Shown: piece after piece, positions 32,640 to 41,315 of the stretch
How positions within the stretch are numbered: the stretch's first letter is position 1
Layout of the letters: every line of letters starts with the position of its first letter
NCBI RefSeq assembly: GCF_006402735.1
Contig: NZ_CP017174.1
Location: 5,707,001-5,771,000 of the forward strand
Source of the DNA: Myxococcus xanthus
GTDB lineage: Bacteria; Myxococcota; Myxococcia; Myxococcales; Myxococcaceae
Reading direction: 5' to 3'
Length of the DNA: 64,000 nt
Program-made: the position numbers and the translations under genes
Notes under the pieces: model-generated
Seen by the model: the letters and a program-made list of their open reading frames with translations, nothing else
Told to the model about the DNA's origin: nothing
Databases searched by the model: none

Positions 32640-34610
32640 TCAGTTCCGCGTCAGCGTCAGGTCATCCACCTGAATCCAGGCGTCGCCGTTGTTCGCCCAC
32701 ATCCCCGCGAACACCTCCACGCTGTGCTGGGCGCCGGAGTTGAACGACACCGACAACTGCGTGTAGTTGCCCAGCGGCTGAGCGAAGCGCACCTCGTTGA
32801 GGATGGGCCCGCCCCGGAGCAGCCGCGCGCCGAAGTAGCCATCCGCGTGGTTCGTGGACGTCTTCACCCAGCCCGTCAACGTGTACTGGGTGTTCGGCGT
32901 CACCGCGACCTCCTGCTTCACGGCATTCCACCCCGTGTCGTTCCGCGCCCATGCGTTGTTGGCGCCCGTGCGCGCATAGCCGAGTCCCCGGTCAATGCCC
33001 GCCTTGCCTTCGGTGTACCAGGGCGACGTGGCGTTGTGGGTGGACTGCTGTTCGAAGCCCGCCTGGTGGATGAGATTGCTCCCGCGCGTCAGGCTGACGT
33101 CGTCGAGTTGCATCCAGGTATCGCCGTTGTCGGCCCAGAGGCCGCCATACACCTCGATGAGCGCGTTCGGCCCGGAGTTGAAGTGGACCACCCGCTCCGT
33201 GTAGGCCCCCAGCGCGCCGAAGGGCACCTCGCCCAGGATGGAGCCATTGCCCGGCCCGCGAGCCCCGAAGTAGCCCGCGGTGTTGTTGGCGGAGCTGCGG
33301 ACCCAGCCGCGCAGCGTGTAGTCCGTGTAAGGCTGGACGATGACGCTCTGCTTGAGCGCATTCCAACCGCTGCTCGCGTGCACGAAGCCGTTGTCCTGCC
33401 CACTGCGCGCGTTGCCGAGCGCCCGGTCCACGCCGCCCGAGCCTTGCAGATACCAGGGCGCCATCACCGGCGTGGCCGCCTGTGTCTCGAAGCCGGGCTC
33501 GGAGAGCAGGTTGTCGCTGTGCGCGTCGTGGGCCAGCGTGGCCCGCATGAGGAAGGTGTTGTACGGCGTCCACTGGGACATGACGAAGTACAGCGAGTTT
33601 CCGGTGTTGCCCCAGGGGTGGATGAACGCGTTGTAGAGGCCCGGGTACACGGCTCCACTGGCGAGCACCTTCTCTCCGCTCCAGGACCCCGTGGGCGTGG
33701 CGGCGTCACGCATCACCACCGCCTGCCGGTGCTCGTTCAGGTACGTCATCAGGAAGCGCCCGAGCGGAGCGTGGTACGAGACGGACAACTCACCCGCGAT
33801 GCCGATGGCGACGGGCCGCGCCGCCGCCTGTGACACGCTCCAGCCGTTTCCATCCCAGTAGCGGTAGGCGTTGATGTCCAGGAGCGCCGTCTCCGGCACG
33901 CGGGCCAGGTGGACGTTCCCGAACCGGCCGTTCGGCGTCGCGTACATGTAGACGAACCCGCCGTTCCTGACGAAGGCCGCCATCTGGAAGTTGTTCGTCC
34001 AAGCCGGCGTGTTCTGCCAACGCGCCGTCGGGTGCTTCACCCAGTTCTGCCCCTGGTCATCCGAGTACGCGATGCCCGCGTGGTTCGTGAACCACATGCC
34101 CGCCTCCCCCCAGTGGTGGATGGACATGTAGTGGATGTAGTGCCGCGAACCGATGGTGACGCCCGCGGTGGGGATGACGGTGATTTCGTCGAAGTTGACC
34201 TTCCGGGACGCGAGGATCTCCTTCGCATGCCGAGGCCCGTCCTGAATCATGGTGGAGAAGGACAAGCCGTCGGCCAGGTTCGTATCGGACGAACGCGCCA
34301 GGACGTTGCTGCGCCAGCCGCCCCCACAGCCGCCATTGCCACACCAGCCCGCGCCGAAGGTGTCCCCGAACAGGACGAACACCTCGCCACCGCCCTTGTC
34401 CCAGACGATGCCCAGGTCCGTCCCATGGACGTCGTGGTTCGTGTGCGTCTGGTTCGGGTTCGGCAGCAGCTCACCGGCGGGCGTCGCGCCCGTCACCCGG
34501 GAGACCTTCGTCACGTTCGACGGCGTTACGGCCGCCGCCGTGGTGCCCCACAGGAGCGCCCACGTGGCGTGCAGCAGGAACGTCCGCTTCCATGTCGTCA
34601 TGCGCTTCAT
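32640..34610 (-). CDS. Secreted DUF4185 protein with two carbohydrate-binding-like repeats
   Basis: 656 residues from ATG 34610, preceded by GAGAGG. Signal peptide (LLHATWALLWGTTAAA). Residues about 30-370 form a beta-propeller-like DUF4185 domain: GTDLGIVWDKGGGEVFVLFG, DTFGAGWCGNGGCGGGW, then IHYMSIHHWGEAGMWF. Two homologous modules of about 142 residues follow (372-513 and 514-656), each starting with GFE..PWY and ending with a W-Q-DD-LTR pattern. They look like beta-sandwich carbohydrate-binding modules (CBM4/9-like). The family resembles glycoside-hydrolase-like propellers, but no activity is proven. Likely an exported protein acting on polysaccharide outside the cell. Only 6 bases separate its stop from that of the convergent exporter gene. 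Confidence 0.83.
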   Translation of the reverse strand: MKRMTTWKRTFLLHATWALLWGTTAAAVTPSNVTKVSRVTGATPAGELLPNPNQTHTNHDVHGTDLGIVWDKGGGEVFVLFGDTFGAGWCGNGGCGGGWRSNVLARSSDTNLADGLSFSTMIQDGPRHAKEILASRKVNFDEITVIPTAGVTIGSRHYIHYMSIHHWGEAGMWFTNHAGIAYSDDQGQNWVKHPTARWQNTPAWTNNFQMAAFVRNGGFVYMYATPNGRFGNVHLARVPETALLDINAYRYWDGNGWSVSQAAARPVAIGIAGELSVSYHAPLGRFLMTYLNEHRQAVVMRDAATPTGSWSGEKVLASGAVYPGLYNAFIHPWGNTGNSLYFVMSQWTPYNTFLMRATLAHDAHSDNLLSEPGFETQAATPVMAPWYLQGSGGVDRALGNARSGQDNGFVHASSGWNALKQSVIVQPYTDYTLRGWVRSSANNTAGYFGARGPGNGSILGEVPFGALGAYTERVVHFNSGPNALIEVYGGLWADNGDTWMQLDDVSLTRGSNLIHQAGFEQQSTHNATSPWYTEGKAGIDRGLGYARTGANNAWARNDTGWNAVKQEVAVTPNTQYTLTGWVKTSTNHADGYFGARLLRGGPILNEVRFAQPLGNYTQLSVSFNSGAQHSVEVFAGMWANNGDAWIQVDDLTLTRN

Positions 34611-34713
34611 GGCCACCTCTCTGGTTGTCACGGTGCGACCCGGACGGGAGAGGCGACTCTAGCCGCATAGCGAGACTAACCTTTAAATCAAGACACGACG
34701 GACGACCGGAGTG

Positions 34714-35163
34714 TCAGCCCTGCGCCAGCACGCGGACAAGGACGTCAATCATGGTGGCCCAGCCCTGCTCCGTCCGGCTCGCGTAGTCGGCCCACTTCGC
34801 GTCCATCTCGTGGGTGAGCGTCAGCTCACAGCCGGTGTCGCGCGGTGTGATTTCCACCGTCACCCGGCTGAGCTCGTCCTCCTCCTTGTCGATGTGCCAG
34901 GTGAAGACGAGCCGGCGCGGCCGGTCAATCTCCAGGTACGTGCCCACATGGTCGATTTCTTCTCCGGCCCGCCGCACGAAGAACGAGAACTTGCCGCCCA
35001 CGCGCGGGTCGATGGCGAGCCGCAGCACCTCCTCGTCCCGGACCGTCGGCCCGGTCATCCACTGGCCGACCATCTCCGGCTTGAGCCAGGCGTCGAACAC
35101 CCGCTCAGGCGACGCGTTGAAACGCCGTGTGACGCGAACCTGGACGCTCTGTGCTGAGGACAT
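34714..35163 (-). CDS. START/AHSA1-family protein (SRPBCC fold)
   Basis: 149 residues from ATG 35163, with GGAAAAG just before it. The single domain is of the AHSA1 (Aha1 C-terminal-like) type: VTRRFNASPERVFDAWLKPE, then RVGGKFSF, YLEIDRPRRLVFTWH, TVEITPRDTGCELTLTHEM and a final helix GWATMIDVLVRVL. These small proteins bind hydrophobic ligands in a cavity and are usually encoded beside an ArsR-type repressor. Here no ArsR gene is adjacent, although two palindromes of that style sit in the promoter. Ligand unknown. Confidence 0.88.
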   Translation of the reverse strand: MSSAQSVQVRVTRRFNASPERVFDAWLKPEMVGQWMTGPTVRDEEVLRLAIDPRVGGKFSFFVRRAGEEIDHVGTYLEIDRPRRLVFTWHIDKEEDELSRVTVEITPRDTGCELTLTHEMDAKWADYASRTEQGWATMIDVLVRVLAQG

Positions 35164-35201
35164 GGCTTTTCCTTTCAATCCGAGGGTTGGCGCCTTTGAT
35201 A

Positions 35202-35254
35202 AACCACATGGTTCAACATACTCCCGGCCGTGGCAATGAACAACCACTTGGTTG
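35202..35254 (-). promoter_or_regulatory. Promoter flanked by two AACCA-n2-TGGTT operators
   Basis: AACCACTTGGTT (35242-35253, within CAACCACTTGGTTG) and AACCACATGGTT (35202-35213) are perfect palindromes apart from the 2-base centre, exactly 40 bp apart. Between them on the minus strand are TTGTTC (35243-35238) and TATGTT (35220-35215) with a 17-base spacer, a plausible -35/-10 pair. One operator overlaps the -35 box and the other lies at the start site, so a dimeric repressor (ArsR type) could block the START-domain gene. A role in the divergent gene at 35302 is possible. Confidence 0.6.
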
Positions 35255-35301
35255 ACCTTCGTCACGGGTGAGCCCGGGGCGTTTCTGGTAGAGCCTGGGG
35301 C

Positions 35302-36372
35302 ATGCCTCAGCGCCCCACCGTGGCGGAAGTGGAATCCATTCTCCGCGCGCCAGTCCGCCAGAACTGGGAGCAGTTCACCAAGACGCTCAAGACGCTGCCA
35401 GCGGATGTCGACCCCGACCTTGCGTCACAAGCTGCGTTGAGCCTCATTCACGGGCAGCCCGCGTCCCACTGGTTATTCGGGCGTACCTGCCAGCAGCTCC
35501 CTGCCCCTGTCATCCGCGCGCTCCTGGGTCGGCTCGAAGCCGACTCCCGGCCCCACGCCTACTTCCTACGCGAAGCGGTCCCCCAAGAAGCCTCCGACGA
35601 AGAGCTCCGAACGACATGGAAGGCAGCACTCCAGGGCTTGCTCGACCTGGAGACGACCTATGCGTGGGGCTCGAAGCAGCGCAAAGCAAAGTTCCAGGCG
35701 CTGGCGAACACCCCATCCTTGCTCCAAGCCATCCAGACCGCTGTCGTGGCCTGTGAGCAGGTGTCGGTGGACATGCTGGCCGTGCTGACGGTGGATGCGT
35801 CGGACTCCTCGGTCGATGCGCTCATTCCCCATGTGGAGCGGGCCGTGCAGAGCCAGGGCTGGGAGTTGGACCGTCTGGAGGACTTGCGCAAGCACGCGCG
35901 CTCCACCCCCGTGATGGACGACATGTTCGCGCGAATGGAGGCCCTGCTCCAGGGACGTCGCGCGCGCTCGCCCGCGCTCGACCTGGCCCGGCACCTGGGC
36001 TTCGGTGAACTAGATGCCATCTGGTTCAGAACCTACCTTCTTGCTGGGGACACCCATGCGACGAACCCCCTCGCGCATCAGTGCAACATCAACGTGGATA
36101 GCCGCACCCCTCGCTGGTTCAGTGTCTGGCAGACATCCCGAATGGATGGCCTCGACAGAAACGCCTGGAGCGACACCCACTTCGACAACGAAAAGCTGCA
36201 CAAAGACATCCGGGGACTTGGCGCATGCGAGTTGATGCAACTTCCTGATTGGGTTGCGCGCACGGCCAAGCGCCTCGGCGCAGCGTGGAACATCAGCGAC
36301 AGCGCGTTGTTTACGAACCTTCGCGGGAAGAAACGCGCAAGACTCGCGGAGTGGCTTCGCTCGGGCACATGA
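35302..36372 (+). CDS. Unrecognised soluble protein
   Basis: 356 residues, no signal peptide or membrane segments. I do not recognise the family. The first 230 residues are mostly helical and HEAT- or TPR-like in composition (VAEVESILRAP, then LSLIHGQPASHWLFG and a run of Leu-rich helices). The last 120 residues are more basic with many aromatic residues (PRWFSVWQTSRMDGLDRNAW) and differ in codon use, with more AT-ending codons than neighbours, which may point to transfer. The start is divergent from the START-domain gene, 138 bp away, and the stop converges on the MFS gene. Possible roles such as an immunity or accessory factor are guesses. Confidence 0.6.
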   Translation: MPQRPTVAEVESILRAPVRQNWEQFTKTLKTLPADVDPDLASQAALSLIHGQPASHWLFGRTCQQLPAPVIRALLGRLEADSRPHAYFLREAVPQEASDEELRTTWKAALQGLLDLETTYAWGSKQRKAKFQALANTPSLLQAIQTAVVACEQVSVDMLAVLTVDASDSSVDALIPHVERAVQSQGWELDRLEDLRKHARSTPVMDDMFARMEALLQGRRARSPALDLARHLGFGELDAIWFRTYLLAGDTHATNPLAHQCNINVDSRTPRWFSVWQTSRMDGLDRNAWSDTHFDNEKLHKDIRGLGACELMQLPDWVARTAKRLGAAWNISDSALFTNLRGKKRARLAEWLRSGT

Positions 36373-36382
36373 GCCGCCCGGC

Positions 36383-37816
36383 TCACCCCACCCTGCGGCC
36401 CCCGATGTGCGCCCCGGCATTGGGCGACAACCGGCGATAGAGCGGTCCGGCCAGCGACGACATGATGCCCACCGCGATGAACGGCAGCACGAAGCGGTCC
36501 GGCGTCAACGGCGCCTCGCCAGCGCCGCGCGCCAGGTGCAGCATCAACCCGCCGAAGCTGATGCCCAGCCCCAGCGCCATCTGCATCGTCACCACGGACA
36601 ACGTGGACGCGTTGCTCACCGTGTCCGGGGGAATGTCCGCATACGCCACGGTATTGATCGCGGTGAACTGCATCGAGCGCATGAATCCGCTGACCACGAG
36701 CACGCCAACGATGAGCGGAATCGGCGTGCTGTTCCGGAAAAAGGCCGGCAGCGCGGTCAGGACGGCGGACGCCAGGTTGGCGAAGATGAGCGTTTGCCGG
36801 AAGCCGAACCGCCGGATGATGTAGGGCGCCACCGACTTGCATGCGAGCGCGCCCACGCCGCCGCCGATGGTCACCAGCCCGGCCTCGACGGGCGTCCAGC
36901 CCAAGCCGACCTGGAACAGCAGCGGCAGGAGGAAGGGCGTCGCCCCCAGGCCCATGCGCGTCAGGGTTCCGCCAATCATGCTGGCCCGGAAGGTGTCGAT
37001 GCGCAGCAACCGGAGATTCAATACGGGCCGCTCCACGCGCAGCGCGTGCCACACGTAGGCCCCCAGCGACGAGAACGCGACGGCCGCGAGCCCCAGTTGC
37101 AACGGCAGCGGCATCAGCCCGATGCCCACCGTCTCCGCCGCGCCAATCAGCGTGGTGATGGCGACGGCCGCGAGCACGAAACCCCGCGTGTCGAACGGCC
37201 CCGGGTCCGGCTGGTGCAGCGGCGGAACGAAGCGCGCCACCGCGAGCATGCCCAGGATGCCCACGGGCACGTTGATGAAGAAAATCCACGGCCAGTCCGC
37301 GACGCCCAGGATGAGGCCCGCCAACGGAGGCCCCACCAGCGGGCCCACCAGCGCGGGCATCGTGAACCAGCTCAAGGCGGCCACCAGGCGCTCTCGCGGC
37401 GCCGAACTCACCACGATGATGCGCCCCACGGGCGTCATCAACGCGCCGCCCAGCCCCTGGAGGGTGCGGAAGATGACCAACTGGGTCAGCGACTGTGAGA
37501 ACCCGCAGAGCACCGAGCCCAGCAAGAACACGCTCATCGCGAACATGAAGACGCGACGGGGCCCGAAACGGTCCGCCACCCAGCCGCTCGCGGGCGCGAG
37601 CACCGCCAGCGCCAGGATATAGGACGTCAGCGCCAGCTTCAGGTGGATGGGGTCGGTGTCGAACGCCAGCGACAGCCGAGGCAACGCGGTGGACAGAGCG
37701 GTGGAGTCCACGAACTCCATGAACAGCGCGCTGGCCACCGCAATCGAGGCCAGTCGCGAGCCCCGGGGAGAATCTCCACCTGCGCCGGTGCTGCTGGGAA
37801 CCGGATGCTCAGGCAC
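36383..37816 (-). CDS. MFS multidrug-type transporter (DHA2/EmrB-QacA)
   Basis: 477 residues with 14 predicted membrane segments, the layout of the DHA2 family. Seen are FVDSTALSTALPRLS in segment 1, motif A GWVADRFGPRRVF and the motif-C-like PALVGPLVGPPLAGLIL. Start is GTG 37816, just 3 bases after the rfbC stop, so it may be read from the rhamnose operon; its own ribosome site is poor. These transporters use the proton gradient to expel hydrophobic drugs. Its place at the end of the dTDP-rhamnose genes may be chance or may mark export of a rhamnosylated product. Substrate unknown. Confidence 0.85.
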   Translation of the reverse strand: MPEHPVPSSTGAGGDSPRGSRLASIAVASALFMEFVDSTALSTALPRLSLAFDTDPIHLKLALTSYILALAVLAPASGWVADRFGPRRVFMFAMSVFLLGSVLCGFSQSLTQLVIFRTLQGLGGALMTPVGRIIVVSSAPRERLVAALSWFTMPALVGPLVGPPLAGLILGVADWPWIFFINVPVGILGMLAVARFVPPLHQPDPGPFDTRGFVLAAVAITTLIGAAETVGIGLMPLPLQLGLAAVAFSSLGAYVWHALRVERPVLNLRLLRIDTFRASMIGGTLTRMGLGATPFLLPLLFQVGLGWTPVEAGLVTIGGGVGALACKSVAPYIIRRFGFRQTLIFANLASAVLTALPAFFRNSTPIPLIVGVLVVSGFMRSMQFTAINTVAYADIPPDTVSNASTLSVVTMQMALGLGISFGGLMLHLARGAGEAPLTPDRFVLPFIAVGIMSSLAGPLYRRLSPNAGAHIGGRRVG

Positions 37817-37819
37817 GGT

Positions 37820-38371
37820 TCAGCCCACGTACTCCGGAAGCAAGGGCGCGTCGCGGAGTCTCGGGGCCTGGGCATCCTTGGGCGACAACAGCGGCTCGCT
37901 CACCGGCCAGGGAATCGCCAGGTCCGGGTCATTCCACGCAACGCTCCGCTCCGTCTCCGGCGCGTAGAGCGCGGTGCACTTGTAGTGGAAGTCCGCGGAG
38001 TCACTCACCACGCAGAAGCCGTGGGCGAAACCCGGCGGAACCCAGAGCTGACGGCGGTTGTCCGAGGACAGCTCCACCGCCACCCACTGGCCGAAGGTGG
38101 GCGAGCCGCGCCGCACGTCCACCGCGACGTCGTACACGGCGCCCGCCAACACCTGCACCAGCTTCCCCTGGGCCTGGGGCTCCTGGAAGTGCAGGCCCCG
38201 CAGCGTCCCCTTCGCCGAGCGCGAGTAGTTGTCCTGCACGAAGGGCCCGGGAATGCCCACGGCCGCGTACCGCGCCGCATGGAACATCTCCATGAAGAAG
38301 CCGCGGTCATCACCGAAGACCTTGGGCTCCAGCAGCAGCACGTCCGGAATCTCCAGCGGCGTCACCTTCAC
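37820..38371 (-). CDS. rfbC: dTDP-4-dehydrorhamnose 3,5-epimerase
   Basis: 183 residues. Start GTG 38371 overlaps the rfbA stop (GTGA, 38368-38371), so the two are translationally coupled. Cupin fold with [12 protein letters not shown] near the start, [15 protein letters not shown] with the catalytic His, and [11 protein letters not shown]. It carries out the third step of dTDP-L-rhamnose synthesis, epimerising C3 and C5 of the keto sugar. Also called rmlC. The four rhamnose genes are all on the minus strand in the order rfbB-rfbD-rfbA-rfbC. Confidence 0.96.
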   Translation of the reverse strand: MKVTPLEIPDVLLLEPKVFGDDRGFFMEMFHAARYAAVGIPGPFVQDNYSRSAKGTLRGLHFQEPQAQGKLVQVLAGAVYDVAVDVRRGSPTFGQWVAVELSSDNRRQLWVPPGFAHGFCVVSDSADFHYKCTALYAPETERSVAWNDPDLAIPWPVSEPLLSPKDAQAPRLRDAPLLPEYVG

Positions 38372-39249
38372 GAAATGGCTCCCCGGTTCTCCGCGAGCGC
38401 CCGCAGGTACTGGCCGTAATCGTTCTTGAGCATGGGCTCGGCCAGCGTCAGCAGTTGCTGCGCGCCGATGTACCCCATGCGGAACGCAATCTCCTCCGGG
38501 CACGACACCTTGAGGCCCTGGCGGCGCTCGATGATTTCGATGAAGTTCGACGCCTGCATCAGCGATTCGTGCGTGCCGGTGTCCAGCCACGCATAGCCGC
38601 GCCCCATGAGCTCCACGTCGAGCTGGCCGCGTCGCAGGTACTCCGCGTTGACGTCGGTAATCTCCAGTTCGCCCCGCTTGCTCGGCTTGAGGCCCGCGGC
38701 GATGTCCAGCACCTGGTTGTCGTAGAAGTACAGCCCGGTGACGGCGTAGTTGGACTTCGGCTTCAGCGGCTTCTCCTCCAGGCTCACCGCGCGGTTCTTC
38801 GCGTCCAGCTCCACCACGCCGTAACGCTCCGGGTCCTTCACGTAGTACCCGAACACCGTCGCGCCCGAGGCACGTGACGCCGCGCGCTTCACCAGCTCGC
38901 TCAGGCCGTGGCCGTAGAAGATGTTGTCGCCCAGCACCAGCGACACGCTGTCACCGCCCACGAACTCCCGGCCGATAACGAAGGCCTGGGCCAGCCCCTC
39001 TGGCCTGGGCTGCTCCGCGTAGCTGAAGCGCATGCCCCACTGCTCGCCGCTGCCCAGCAGCTCATGGAAGCGCGGCAGGTCCTGCGGCGTGGAGATGATC
39101 AGCACGTCCCGGATGCCCGCGAGCATCAGCGTGCTCAGCGGGTAGTAGATCATCGGCTTGTCGTGCACGGGCAGCAGCTGCTTGCTGACCACGCGCGTCA
39201 GTGGGTACAGCCGCGTCCCGGAGCCACCGGCGAGGATGATGCCTTTCAT
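38368..39249 (-). CDS. rfbA: Glucose-1-phosphate thymidylyltransferase
   Basis: 293 residues from ATG 39249 with GAGG before it (a GTG at 39255 is in frame). The nucleotidyltransferase signature [16 protein letters not shown] starts the protein; [32 protein letters not shown] and [13 protein letters not shown] complete the RmlA pattern. It joins dTTP and glucose-1-phosphate to dTDP-glucose, the first step of the rhamnose pathway, and is normally feedback-inhibited by dTDP-rhamnose. Length is usual for the family. Confidence 0.97.
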   Translation of the reverse strand: MKGIILAGGSGTRLYPLTRVVSKQLLPVHDKPMIYYPLSTLMLAGIRDVLIISTPQDLPRFHELLGSGEQWGMRFSYAEQPRPEGLAQAFVIGREFVGGDSVSLVLGDNIFYGHGLSELVKRAASRASGATVFGYYVKDPERYGVVELDAKNRAVSLEEKPLKPKSNYAVTGLYFYDNQVLDIAAGLKPSKRGELEITDVNAEYLRRGQLDVELMGRGYAWLDTGTHESLMQASNFIEIIERRQGLKVSCPEEIAFRMGYIGAQQLLTLAEPMLKNDYGQYLRALAENRGAIS

Positions 39250-39264
39250 GTCCACCTCGGCACG

Positions 39265-40167
39265 TCAGTGTCCCCGAGCCGCGAGCCAGGTCGCGTGGAA
39301 GCGCGACAAGGACTCCGCGAGCGCCAAGGGAGGAACGGAAAGTTCGGCGCGGACCTTGTCGGTGCGCAGACCACTCTTGAGTGGGCGGGGGCTGGCGAGC
39401 TTTAGCTCCGCCATGCGGGTGGGGACGATGAGCCTTGCATCGAACCCGAACACCTCGCACAGCGCGAGGCCAAAGCCCACCCTGTCGATGACCGTTCCGC
39501 CGCAAGTGTTCCACACTCCACCCAGCCGCCGCGTCCCCAGCTCCACCAGCATGGCGGCCACGTTGTCCGCGAAACTGGGCGACACAATCTGGTCCTCGAA
39601 GAGGCGCACCTGCTGCCCCTTCTCCAGCGCCGTCACCAGCCAGGCACCGAAGTTGAGCCGGCCCTCCACCGGAGGCCAGCCATACACCACGGCGGTGCGA
39701 GCAACGGCGCAGCCGGGCGCGAGCACGCGCGCGGCCTGCTCCCCCATGTGCTTCGTCACCGAATACACACCGCGAGGATTCGGAATCGCGTCCTCGGAAT
39801 AGGGCCCGGCCTCGCCGTCGAAGACGTAGTCGGTGGACACATGCACCAGGTGCGCACCGGCCTTGCGCGCACTCCGCGCCACGGCGGCGGCGGCGGTGAC
39901 ATTCCCCGCGTACGCGGCCTCCGGGTCCTTCTCGCAGGCATCCACCTCCGTCACGGAGGCGCAGTGGATGATCACCTCGGGCGCGGCGGTCTCCACCGCG
40001 GCGGCGACGTCCGCCTCTCGGGTGAGGTCCACGCTCGCGTAGCCATACTCCCCACCGGTGCGCCGGGCGCCGCGGCCCAGGCCCACCACCTGGTGCCCGC
40101 CCTGGTGGAGCAAGGAACACACGCGGCTGCCCACCAACCCGTTGGACCCCGTGACGAGGAAGCGCAT
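39265..40167 (-). CDS. rfbD: dTDP-4-dehydrorhamnose reductase
   Basis: 300 residues. N-terminal NAD(P)H-binding motif TGSNGLVGSRV, STDYVFDG with the active-site region, and the catalytic Tyr/Lys pair YSVTKHMGE. It is a short-chain dehydrogenase that reduces the 4-keto group to give dTDP-L-rhamnose, the last step. It starts 3 bases after the rfbB stop and ends 15 bases before the rfbA start, so it is in the same operon. Confidence 0.93.
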   Translation of the reverse strand: MRFLVTGSNGLVGSRVCSLLHQGGHQVVGLGRGARRTGGEYGYASVDLTREADVAAAVETAAPEVIIHCASVTEVDACEKDPEAAYAGNVTAAAAVARSARKAGAHLVHVSTDYVFDGEAGPYSEDAIPNPRGVYSVTKHMGEQAARVLAPGCAVARTAVVYGWPPVEGRLNFGAWLVTALEKGQQVRLFEDQIVSPSFADNVAAMLVELGTRRLGGVWNTCGGTVIDRVGFGLALCEVFGFDARLIVPTRMAELKLASPRPLKSGLRTDKVRAELSVPPLALAESLSRFHATWLAARGH

Positions 40168-40170
40168 GGC

Positions 40171-41196
40171 TCAGGCCCTCCCCTGCAGGCGCGTGCGGTA
40201 CTGCGTTTCGAAGTACTGGCGATAGGCGCCGCTGGTGACGCGCTGCCACCACGCCGGGTGGTCCACGAACCAGCGCACCGTCTCCGCCAGGCCCTGCTCG
40301 AAGGTGTGCGCGGGCGTCCAGCCCAGCTCCGCGCGAATCTTCGACGGGTCAATGGCGTAGCGCCGGTCGTGCCCCGGCCGGTCCTTCACGTACTGGATGA
40401 GGGACTCCGGCTTGCCCACGAGGCCCAGAATCGCCTTCACGATGTCGATGTTCCGCCGCTCCGCCCCACCGCCGATGTTGTAGACCTCGCCGGCCCGGCC
40501 CTTCTCCAGCGCCAACAGCAGCGCATGGCAGTGGTCCTCCACGTGGAGCCAGTCGCGCACGTTGCCTCCGTCGCCGTACACCGGCAGCGGCTTGTCGTGC
40601 AGGGCGTTCACCACCATCAACGGAATCAACTTCTCCGGGAACTGGTAGCGACCGTAGTTGTTCGAGCAGCGCGTGACGACGACGTCCAGGCTGAACGTGT
40701 GGTGATACGCGAGCGCCACCAGGTCGGAGCTCGTCTTGCTGGCCGAGTACGGGCTGGAGGGCTGCAATGGCGAGGACTCGGTGAAGGCGCCAGTGGGGCC
40801 CAGCGAGCCGTAGACCTCGTCGGTGGACACCATGAGGAAGCGCTTCACGCCGCGGGCGCGGCTGGCCTCCAGGAGCTGCTGGGTGCCCAGCACGTTGGTG
40901 GTGACGAACACCTCCGGCCCGAGGATGGAGCGGTCGACGTGGCTCTCCGCCGCCAGGTGCATCACCGCGTCGATGGCGTGCACGGACATCAGGTGCTCCA
41001 CCAACTCGCGGTTGCCGATGTCCCCCCGGATGAAGACGTGCTGGGGGTCGCCCTCCAGCTCGGACAGGTTCTCGAGGTTGCCGGCGTACGTGAGCTTGTC
41101 GAGGTTGACCACCGTCCAGGCAGGCCGCTCACGGCGCAGGTACTTCACGAGGTTGGACCCGATGAAGCCACAGCCTCCTGTCACCAGTACGTTCAT
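40171..41196 (-). CDS. rfbB: dTDP-glucose 4,6-dehydratase
   Basis: 341 residues. Rossmann motif TGGCGFIGSN at the start, HLAAESHVDRSI, STDEVYGSLG and the catalytic YSASKTSSD. It makes dTDP-4-keto-6-deoxyglucose, the second step of rhamnose synthesis. First gene of the rfbBDAC operon; the promoter should lie in the 120 bp between it and the divergent glycosyltransferase gene at 41316. Confidence 0.96.
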   Translation of the reverse strand: MNVLVTGGCGFIGSNLVKYLRRERPAWTVVNLDKLTYAGNLENLSELEGDPQHVFIRGDIGNRELVEHLMSVHAIDAVMHLAAESHVDRSILGPEVFVTTNVLGTQQLLEASRARGVKRFLMVSTDEVYGSLGPTGAFTESSPLQPSSPYSASKTSSDLVALAYHHTFSLDVVVTRCSNNYGRYQFPEKLIPLMVVNALHDKPLPVYGDGGNVRDWLHVEDHCHALLLALEKGRAGEVYNIGGGAERRNIDIVKAILGLVGKPESLIQYVKDRPGHDRRYAIDPSKIRAELGWTPAHTFEQGLAETVRWFVDHPAWWQRVTSGAYRQYFETQYRTRLQGRA

Positions 41197-41315
41197 TGTC
41201 CCGTGGACCTCATGCGCTCGAAGCGAGCGCCTGCGTATCGAAGGGGTCCACGACCGTCAAGGCGCGAGGAGGCCAGGCTTGTGGGCGGCCCTGCACGGCG
41301 GTAAGGGAGCCGGTC

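Noticed and set aside
36254-37498. Plus-strand frame of 414 codons over the DHA2 gene
   Set aside because: Antisense shadow; the minus strand has 14 membrane segments and transporter motifs.
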